Shown: piece after piece, positions 5,104 through 10,241 of the stretch | Numbering within the stretch: the stretch's first letter is position 1 | Layout of the letters: each line of letters begins with the position of its first letter | Assembly: GCA_958428675.1 (NCBI GenBank) | Contig: CAUAGV010000047.1 | Span: 1 to 10,241, forward strand | Source: an uncultured Collinsella sp. | Lineage (GTDB): Bacteria; Actinomycetota; Coriobacteriia; Coriobacteriales; Coriobacteriaceae | Reading direction: 5' to 3' | Length of the DNA stretch: 10,241 nucleotides | Notes under the pieces: generated by a model | The model's database searches: none | Seen by the model: only the letters and a program-made list of their open reading frames with translations | Told to the model about the DNA's origin: nothing | Position numbers and translations under genes: made by a program

Positions 5104-6174
5104 ATGTCTTTGAAGGTTGGAATCGTCGGCGCGGCTGGATATGCCGGAGCCGAGCTCATTCGCCTCGTCCTCGGTCACCCCGAGTTTGAACTTGCTGCCA
5201 TTACGTCCAACGCCGATGCCGGCCAGCCGTTGTCTGCGGTGTACCCGAGCTTCACCGGCATAAGCGATCTTGTCTTCACGACGCATGATGCCCCCGAGCT
5301 CAAGAACTGCGACGCGGTCTTTTTGGCCGTGCCGCACACGGCTGCCATGGCACAGGTGCCCGCCCTGCTTGCATCGGGCGTCTCCTGCTTTGATCTTTCG
5401 GCCGACTACCGTCTGAACGACGCGTCCGTTTTTGAGGCTTGGTATGCCGCCGAGCATACGAGCCCCGAGCTGCTCAAGACCCGTGCCTTCGGTCTGCCCG
5501 AGCTGTTCTGCCAGGACTTGGAGACCGCCGCATCCGACCATGCCGACGGCAAACCCGTGCTGGTCGCCTGCGCCGGTTGCTATCCCACCGCAACGAGCCT
5601 TGCCGCCGCGCCCGCCGTGCGCGCGGGCTGGGTGGCCGAGAACGGTCCCGTGATTGTCGATGCCATTAGCGGCGTGACGGGCGCCGGTAAGTCCTGCAAC
5701 GCCCGCACCCATTTTTGCAGCGCCGACGAGAACTTGGAGGCCTACGGCGTGGGCAAGCATCACCACACGCCTGAGATTGAGCAAATCCTTGGCCTGACCG
5801 ATCGCGTCGTCTTTACCCCGCACCTGGCACCGCTCAAGCGCGGTCTACTCTCTACGGTGACGCTGCCGCTTACGCCGCAGGCTATCGATACCTTGACCCT
5901 TGAGGACGTTGTCGACCATTACAAGCAGTTCTACGCCGGTCGCACCTTCGTACGCGTACTCGATGCCGGTCAGCAGCCCAAGACGGCTTCGGTCGTCGGC
6001 ACCAACGCTGCCCAGATTGGCCTCGCGCTCAACAAGCGCGCGGGCGTGCTGGTGGCGACGGGCGCCATCGACAATCTGTGCAAGGGCGCTGCGGGCCAAG
6101 CAGTCCAGTGCGCCAATATCGTCTTTGGTTTTGACGAGCGACGAGGTTTGCCCACAGTGGCGTGCCCGGTGTAG
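5104..6174 (+). CDS. argC: N-acetyl-gamma-glutamyl-phosphate reductase
   Basis: ArgC reduces N-acetylglutamyl 5-phosphate with NADPH to the semialdehyde, the third step of ornithine synthesis, in the cytoplasm. The 356-residue product has the N-terminal nucleotide-binding loop GIVGAAGYAGAEL (6-18), the FDLSADYRL block (96-104), the catalytic cysteine Cys159 in ACAGCYPTAT, the ISGVTGAGK segment (188-196) and the KHHHTPEIEQ block (218-227) that carries the catalytic histidine. The C-terminal DNLCKGAAGQAVQ (323-335) is typical. Length is usual for the bacterial enzyme of about 340-360 residues. The start has AAGGAG six bases upstream. It is first in the argCJBD operon and is preceded by probable ArgR boxes. 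A 136-base spacer separates it from argJ, unusually long for this cluster. Confidence 0.96.
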   Translation: MSLKVGIVGAAGYAGAELIRLVLGHPEFELAAITSNADAGQPLSAVYPSFTGISDLVFTTHDAPELKNCDAVFLAVPHTAAMAQVPALLASGVSCFDLSADYRLNDASVFEAWYAAEHTSPELLKTRAFGLPELFCQDLETAASDHADGKPVLVACAGCYPTATSLAAAPAVRAGWVAENGPVIVDAISGVTGAGKSCNARTHFCSADENLEAYGVGKHHHTPEIEQILGLTDRVVFTPHLAPLKRGLLSTVTLPLTPQAIDTLTLEDVVDHYKQFYAGRTFVRVLDAGQQPKTASVVGTNAAQIGLALNKRAGVLVATGAIDNLCKGAAGQAVQCANIVFGFDERRGLPTVACPV

Positions 6175-6212
6175 CACATTCGATTGTTGACGATTTGGTA
6201 GTCGGGTATCGA

Positions 6213-6288
6213 GTTGGGCGCCACTTTTAAGCTGGTCTCACGATCACGACTGGCATGGCGCACCAACCGATGTCCGCTTTTTTTGTTT
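6213..6288 (+). other. argC-argJ spacer with inverted repeat and T-tract
   Basis: GTTGGGCGCCA (6213-6223) pairs over 11 bp, with one bulged A at 6262, with TGGCGCACCAAC (6256-6267), leaving a 32-base loop. A T-tract (T7, then GTTT) follows at 6278-6288, but it starts 10 bases after the stem, so this is not a standard intrinsic terminator. It may be a partial or remnant terminator that lowers expression of the later genes, or a processing site. The argJ binding site AAGGAG (6294-6299) follows at once. No open frame of interest lies in the spacer. Confidence 0.4.
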
Positions 6289-6310
6289 GACATAAGGAGT
6301 CATAAAGACG

Positions 6311-7579
6311 ATGAATACCGAGCTGTTTGATATCAAGATTCGCGCCGTCGAGGGTGGCGTTACGGCTGCGGCTGGTTTTAAAGCTGCAGGCATTCACGCT
6401 GGGTTCCGCAAGAACCCCGAGCGTCTGGATTACGCGCTCGTCGTGCCCGATAAACCCTGTCCCGGTGCCGGCGTGTTTACCACCAATCGCTTTTGCGCGG
6501 CGCCCGTGCAGGTGAGCCGTGCCAACCTGGGCGGTGCCGACAAGGGCTACGGTATCATCGCCGGTGTTTCGGTCAACTCTGGCAATGCCAACGCCGCCAC
6601 GGGTGAGACCGGCCTTGCATGCGCGCGCGAGACGTGCAGCATCGCATCGCAGGTCATCGGCTGCGAGCCCCAGCAGATTCTGGTTGCCTCCACGGGTGTG
6701 ATTGGCCAGATTCTGCCGATTGACACGTTTGAGACCGCCATTCCTGCTGCCTACGAGGCGCTCTCCGCCCACGGTGGCGCCGATGCCGCTCGCGCCATCA
6801 TGACGACCGACACGCACTCCAAGGAGTACGCCGTATCCTACGTCAGTGAGGCTGCGGGTCATGCGGGCAATGTCTATACGGTAGGCGGAATGTGCAAGGG
6901 CTCGGGCATGATCATGCCCAACATGGCCACCATGATCGCAGTTATCACCACCGATGCCCCCGTCGAGCCTGCGGCACTTCATGCCCTGCTGCTCTCGACC
7001 GTCAAGCAGACCTTTAACAAGGTAACGGTCGATTCCGACACCTCGACCAACGACACCTGCATCATGCTTGCCTCCGGCGCCGCTGCCGCAGATGCCGAGC
7101 CTATCGTCGAGGGCTCCGATGCCTTTGACGAGTTGGCATTTGCCGTGCACGAGGTGTGCGAGAGCCTGGCGCGCAATATCGCCGCCGATGGTGAGGGCGC
7201 ATCCAAGCTTGTTACGGTCAACGTTACCGGCGCCGCCAACGACGAGGAGGCCGATATCGCCGCCCGTGCCGTTGCTAACTCGCCGCTCGTTAAGACCTGC
7301 ATCGCCGGCCACGACTGCAACTGGGGCCGCGTTGCTATGGCGCTTGGCAAGTGCGGCGTGAAGTTTAATCAGGAAGACGTTTCCATCGACATGATGGGCA
7401 TGCCTGTCTGCCGTGACGGCCTGACCGTTCCCTTTGACGAGGACGAGGCTCTGCGACGTTTTGAGGCGCCTGAGATTGTGATCTCGGCCGACCTCGGCGC
7501 AGGCGATGCGGCAACCACCGTGTGGACCTGCGACCTCACGCATGAGTACATCTCCATCAACGGCGACTACCGTTCCTAG
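6311..7579 (+). CDS. argJ: Glutamate N-acetyltransferase / ornithine acetyltransferase
   Basis: ArgJ moves the acetyl group from N-acetylornithine to glutamate, releasing ornithine and renewing N-acetylglutamate; bifunctional forms can also use acetyl-CoA. The 422-residue precursor is expected to cut itself before Thr207 in the block KGSGMIMPNMAT (196-207), giving alpha and beta chains with Thr207 as the nucleophile. STGVIG (127-132) provides the oxyanion-hole region, and DSDTSTNDT (241-249), CNWGRV (336-341) and the C-terminal HEYISINGDYRS are all family-typical. The usual length is about 390-410, so it is slightly long. Start ATG 6311 has AAGGAG 11 bases upstream. Whether it is mono- or bifunctional cannot be settled from sequence by eye; it depends on whether an N-acetylglutamate synthase exists elsewhere in the genome. 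Confidence 0.96.
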   Translation: MNTELFDIKIRAVEGGVTAAAGFKAAGIHAGFRKNPERLDYALVVPDKPCPGAGVFTTNRFCAAPVQVSRANLGGADKGYGIIAGVSVNSGNANAATGETGLACARETCSIASQVIGCEPQQILVASTGVIGQILPIDTFETAIPAAYEALSAHGGADAARAIMTTDTHSKEYAVSYVSEAAGHAGNVYTVGGMCKGSGMIMPNMATMIAVITTDAPVEPAALHALLLSTVKQTFNKVTVDSDTSTNDTCIMLASGAAAADAEPIVEGSDAFDELAFAVHEVCESLARNIAADGEGASKLVTVNVTGAANDEEADIAARAVANSPLVKTCIAGHDCNWGRVAMALGKCGVKFNQEDVSIDMMGMPVCRDGLTVPFDEDEALRRFEAPEIVISADLGAGDAATTVWTCDLTHEYISINGDYRS

Positions 7580-7660
7580 ATTCCAGGCACGCTGCGCATC
7601 TTGCCGCGATTGCGGACAGCGGAGCACGGCGCGATAACGATACGAAAGACGAGGCAGATT

Positions 7661-8641
7661 ATGAAATTCGCACGCGATTGTCGTTCGAGCGAATCCAACG
7701 AAGCAACCGCGCAGCTGCTGTTTGAGGCACTGCCGTGGATTAAGAACCTGACCGGCAAGACGGTCGTCATCAAGTACGGCGGTGCCGCCATGGTCGACGA
7801 GCAGCTGCGTCGCGACGTGATGAGCGACATCGTCCTGCTTAAGATCATCGGCATGCGCCCCGTTATCGTGCACGGCGGCGGCAAGGCCATCAACGAGGCG
7901 CTGAGCCATTACGATATTCCCGTCGAGTTTAAGAACGGCCAGCGCGTGACCACGCCGGCGACTATGGATATCGTGCGCGAGGTGCTGGGCGGCAAGGTTA
8001 ACCAGGAGCTGGTTGCCGCCATCAACCACCACGGCAACCTAGCTGTGGGCGTGTCGGGCAGCGACGCCGGCACGCTCATCGCCGAGCCGCTCGACCCCGA
8101 GCTCGGTCGCGTGGGCAAAGTGACGCACGTTAACACCGACTATATCGAGCGCTTACTCGATAGCGAGTACATCCCCGTCATCGCTACCGTCGCGGCGGGG
8201 GAGGACGGCGGTTTCTTCAACATCAACGCCGATACCGCCGCCGGTGCCGTTGCGGCAGCGCTGCATGCGCATAAGGCGATCTTTTTGACCGACGTCGACG
8301 GCCTGTACAAGGACTTTAGCGACAAGGATTCGCTTATCTCCAACCTGACGCTCGACGAGGTCAATGAGATGCTCTATGGGGGCGAGGTCGACAAAGGCAT
8401 GATTCCCAAGCTACGCGCCGCTGTCGATGCGCTTGCCGGAGGCGTATTTCGCGCTCACATCATCAACGGTACTACGCCGCATTCGCTGCTGCTGGAGCTG
8501 CTGACCGATGCCGGCGTCGGCACCGTGATCCATTCCACCGAGACGGCTTACGAGTTCGATACGCATCCGCATCCGCTTTCGACGTTTGCTGCGCGTCTGA
8601 CCGAGAACCTTGACGAGGTCGAGAAGCTTCAGACGGTCTAG
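7661..8641 (+). CDS. argB: Acetylglutamate kinase
   Basis: ArgB phosphorylates N-acetylglutamate with ATP, the second and often controlling step of the pathway. From ATG 7661 (GAGG at 7651-7654 upstream) the product has 326 residues. Amino-acid-kinase motifs are clear: VIKYGGAAM (36-44) with Lys38, HGGGKAIN (71-78), NINADTAAGAVAAAL (187-201) with Asp191, LTDVDGLY (209-216), and GMIPKL (246-251) with Lys250. The N-terminal segment AQLLFEALPWIKNLTGK (17-33) matches the N-terminal helix of arginine-inhibited hexameric kinases, so feedback inhibition by arginine is likely. The tail after TVI (290) is about 35 residues longer than usual. An in-frame TTG at 7601 would add 20 residues with no binding site or family match. 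Usual length is about 280-300. Confidence 0.95.
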   Translation: MKFARDCRSSESNEATAQLLFEALPWIKNLTGKTVVIKYGGAAMVDEQLRRDVMSDIVLLKIIGMRPVIVHGGGKAINEALSHYDIPVEFKNGQRVTTPATMDIVREVLGGKVNQELVAAINHHGNLAVGVSGSDAGTLIAEPLDPELGRVGKVTHVNTDYIERLLDSEYIPVIATVAAGEDGGFFNINADTAAGAVAAALHAHKAIFLTDVDGLYKDFSDKDSLISNLTLDEVNEMLYGGEVDKGMIPKLRAAVDALAGGVFRAHIINGTTPHSLLLELLTDAGVGTVIHSTETAYEFDTHPHPLSTFAARLTENLDEVEKLQTV

Positions 8642-8710
8642 CTGACCCGCAGCCGCCCCATTTCTGCACCCATAGGCCTGCGCCGTCCGGCGCTCAACGA
8701 AAGGCATCCC

Positions 8711-9994
8711 ATGTCACTTGCAGCTCAACAATCGCTCGAATCCCACTACGTTATGCACACCTTCGGTCGTTCTCCGGTCGAGTTTGTCGAAGGCCACGGT
8801 ATGAAGCTCACCGGCGACGATGGCCGTGAGTACCTCGACTTTCTTGCCGGCATCGGCGTGTGCAGTCTAGGTCATGGCGACCCGGCTGTGCTCTCGGCGC
8901 TCGAGGCACAGACCAAAAAGCTCATGCATGTCTCCAATTACTTCTACATTGAGCAGCGCGGACAGGTCGCGGCGCTGCTGTCCAAGCTCGCCAACGACGA
9001 CGTAGATGGTGCGCGCGTGCTTGCCGATGCCATCGCCGCCGGCGATGAGACCACGGCAGCTGCTCTTGGTGCCCCGGCTGCGGACGAGCAGGTGTGGGAG
9101 ACTTTCTTTGCCAACTCCGGTGCCGAGGCCAACGAGGGCTCGATGAAGCTCGCGCGCCTGTACGCCAAGCGTGCCGGTAACGGCGGCAACACTATCGTGT
9201 GCATGCGCGGCGGCTTCCACGGCCGTACGCTCGAGACCATTGCCGCCACCATGCAGGATTGGCTGCAGGATAGTTTCCGCCCGCTGCCGGGTGGCTTTGT
9301 GGCCTGCACGCCCAACGATATCGATGAACTGCGTGCGATCTTTAAGCAGCTGGGGAGCGAAATTTGTGCCGTGATGCTCGAACCGATCCAGGGTGAGAGT
9401 GGCGTGCACCCCATGACCGAGGAGTTTATGGCGGCAGCGCGCGACTTGGCACATGAAGTGGGCGCCGTGCTTATCGCCGACGAGGTCCAGTGCGGCATCT
9501 TCCGCTCCGGCAAGCCGTTCGCATTCCAAACCTATGGCGTGGAGCCCGACATCATGAGCCTTGCCAAGGGCATTGCTGATGGCGTGCCCATGGGCGCCGT
9601 GGTGGCAAAGAAGGAGATTGCCGACGTGTTTAAGCCGGGCGACCACGGCTCGACCTTTGGCGGTAGCTGCTTGGCCATCGCGGCGTGCGCCGCGACGCTC
9701 TCCGTGCTCGTGCGCGGCGATTATGCCGACCACGCTGCCAAGGTAGGCGCCTATATGGAGGCAAAACTCGCCAAGTTACCGCATGTTGCCGATGTGCGCG
9801 GTCGCGGCTTGATGCTCGGCTGTGATCTGGATGACGCTGCAGGTGACGCGCATGGTGTGGTGGCCCGCGCGCTGGCGGGCGGTGCCGTAATCAACGCGAC
9901 CGGAGCCCATACGCTGCGCTTCCTGCCGCCGCTCGTGTGCGAGGAAGCCGATGTGGACAGCCTGATCGAGATCCTGTCGGGTGTCTTGGGCTAA
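8711..9994 (+). CDS. argD: Acetylornithine aminotransferase
   Basis: ArgD converts N-acetylglutamate semialdehyde and glutamate to N-acetylornithine and 2-oxoglutarate, using pyridoxal phosphate. The 427-residue protein shows the class III aminotransferase series: NSGAEANEGSMKLAR (135-149), GGFHGRTLETIAATM (167-181), EPIQGESGV (224-232), LIADEVQCG (254-262) with Asp257 for the cofactor nitrogen, SLAKGIADG (283-291) with the Schiff-base Lys286, and GSTFGGSCLA (313-322). The ADEVQCG and GESG contexts favour acetylornithine or the related succinyl enzymes over GABA aminotransferase, and the operon settles it. About 30 residues (97-126), rich in Ala and acidic residues, are inserted before FFANSGAEA. 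Start ATG 8711 follows AAAGG. A 69-base gap separates it from argB. Confidence 0.95.
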   Translation: MSLAAQQSLESHYVMHTFGRSPVEFVEGHGMKLTGDDGREYLDFLAGIGVCSLGHGDPAVLSALEAQTKKLMHVSNYFYIEQRGQVAALLSKLANDDVDGARVLADAIAAGDETTAAALGAPAADEQVWETFFANSGAEANEGSMKLARLYAKRAGNGGNTIVCMRGGFHGRTLETIAATMQDWLQDSFRPLPGGFVACTPNDIDELRAIFKQLGSEICAVMLEPIQGESGVHPMTEEFMAAARDLAHEVGAVLIADEVQCGIFRSGKPFAFQTYGVEPDIMSLAKGIADGVPMGAVVAKKEIADVFKPGDHGSTFGGSCLAIAACAATLSVLVRGDYADHAAKVGAYMEAKLAKLPHVADVRGRGLMLGCDLDDAAGDAHGVVARALAGGAVINATGAHTLRFLPPLVCEEADVDSLIEILSGVLG

Positions 9995-10209
9995 CGCGGC
10001 GCAATAACTTAATTATGACCGGGTTCCGGACTGCGGACGTGTCTACGTGGCATGATTCAGCGGTTTGGAGCCCGTTTTGCCTTAGATTTGCTAAGGCAGG
10101 GAGACCTGCTGGTCAAAAAACATTAAATATGAGTACTGTTACCGATTTGGTCGCAGCAATTTTGGACTAATAAGGCAAGATGGCAAGTCGAAATGGCGAT
10201 GAACGCACG
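9995..10209. other. Intergenic stretch after argD without a convincing gene
   Basis: About 215 bases. A 51-codon open frame (10015-10170) has no ribosome binding site, and its last 13 codons (10129-10170) form a mini-ORF, MSTVTDLVAAILD, also without a good site. Base composition is lower in GC than the genes around it. Small hairpins occur at 10079-10109. I see no intrinsic terminator with a T-tract for the arg operon in either direction. Confidence 0.5.
10079..10109 (+). repeat. Two small overlapping hairpins
   Basis: GCCTTAG (10079-10085) pairs with CTAAGGC (10091-10097) around ATTTG; GCAGG (10096-10100) pairs with CCTGC (10105-10109) around a GAGA tetraloop of the GNRA class. They share two bases, so they would stack or compete. 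A further GACC-GGTC pairing (10103-10106 with 10111-10114) lies before A6. None is followed by a T-tract, so these are not plain terminators. Confidence 0.45.
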
Positions 10210-10238
10210 ATTTTGATCCGATTGTTAGTCCTTATAAT
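10210..10238 (+). promoter_or_regulatory. Promoter for a gene beyond the right edge
   Basis: A perfect -10 TATAAT at 10233-10238. The best -35 match is weak: ATTTTG at 10210-10215 with a 17-base spacer, or TTGATC at 10213-10218 with a short 14-base spacer. It points rightward, to a gene outside the window. In related genomes argF or another arg gene often follows argD, but nothing here shows that. Confidence 0.5.
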
Positions 10239-10241
10239 GGA

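Noticed and set aside
6287..6292. Consensus -35 TTGACA before argJ
   Set aside because: It is 18 bases from the argJ start and directly followed by the ribosome binding site, so no -10 and leader could fit.
7601..7660. Upstream TTG start for ArgB
   Set aside because: TTG start, no Shine-Dalgarno site and no match to the family N-terminus; ATG 7661 fits better.
6227..8032. Minus-strand open frame of 601 codons across argJ and argB
   Set aside because: It is antisense to two secure genes, crosses their junction, resembles no known protein, and comes from codon bias in high-GC genes that leaves the opposite strand free of stops.
10079..10097. Terminator of the arg operon
   Set aside because: The hairpin has no T-tract after it on the plus strand, and an A-run follows it on the minus strand.
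10015..10170. A 51-codon small protein after argD
   Set aside because: No binding site before ATG 10015 or ATG 10129, and the frame covers hairpins; kept only as a note in the intergenic entry.

Overview
The window looks like chromosome of a high-GC actinobacterium, most likely a coriobacterium of the Collinsella type. This is inferred from base composition, the fused two-domain ECF ATPase and the argC-argJ-argB-argD order; no rRNA or other phylogenetic marker is present. All recognisable genes lie on the plus strand. The long minus-strand open frames, including one of about 600 codons across argJ and argB, are shadows of the real genes.

Layout. Positions 1-390 are non-coding and rich in structure: a nested inverted repeat (1-93), then about 2.5 copies of an 80-base tandem unit whose hairpin is kept by compensatory changes (156-342). 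A promoter with an extended -10 (392-419) leads into an FMN riboswitch (about 428-610). A tightly packed riboflavin uptake operon follows: ribU (substrate-binding S component), a fused EcfA1-EcfA2 ATPase joined to ribU by an ATGA overlap, and ecfT joined by a TAATG overlap. Two tandem paralogous genes for small proteins of the pyridoxamine-phosphate-oxidase-like (FMN-binding split barrel) fold come next, closed by a strong two-segment hairpin terminator (4884-4937).

The second half is an arginine biosynthesis operon. Its control region carries two ARG-box-like palindromes 21 bp centre to centre, next to an extended -10 promoter, and a further palindromic pair just before the start codon. The genes are argC, argJ, argB and argD, which together take N-acetylglutamate to ornithine and recycle the acetyl group. 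A 136-base argC-argJ spacer contains an inverted repeat and a T-tract. After argD there are about 240 bases without a convincing gene but with small hairpins, ending in a perfect TATAAT just before the window edge.

How the genes fit together. Free FMN probably represses synthesis of the riboflavin importer through the riboswitch. The two flavin-fold proteins may be read from the same transcript. The arginine block is probably repressed by an ArgR-type regulator, and its ArgB has the N-terminal helix typical of arginine-inhibited kinases. I see no sign of a new multi-gene system. The items most worth a second look are the covarying tandem repeat near the start, the nested palindrome at 1-93, the twin split-barrel genes behind the FMN riboswitch, and the structured region after argD.
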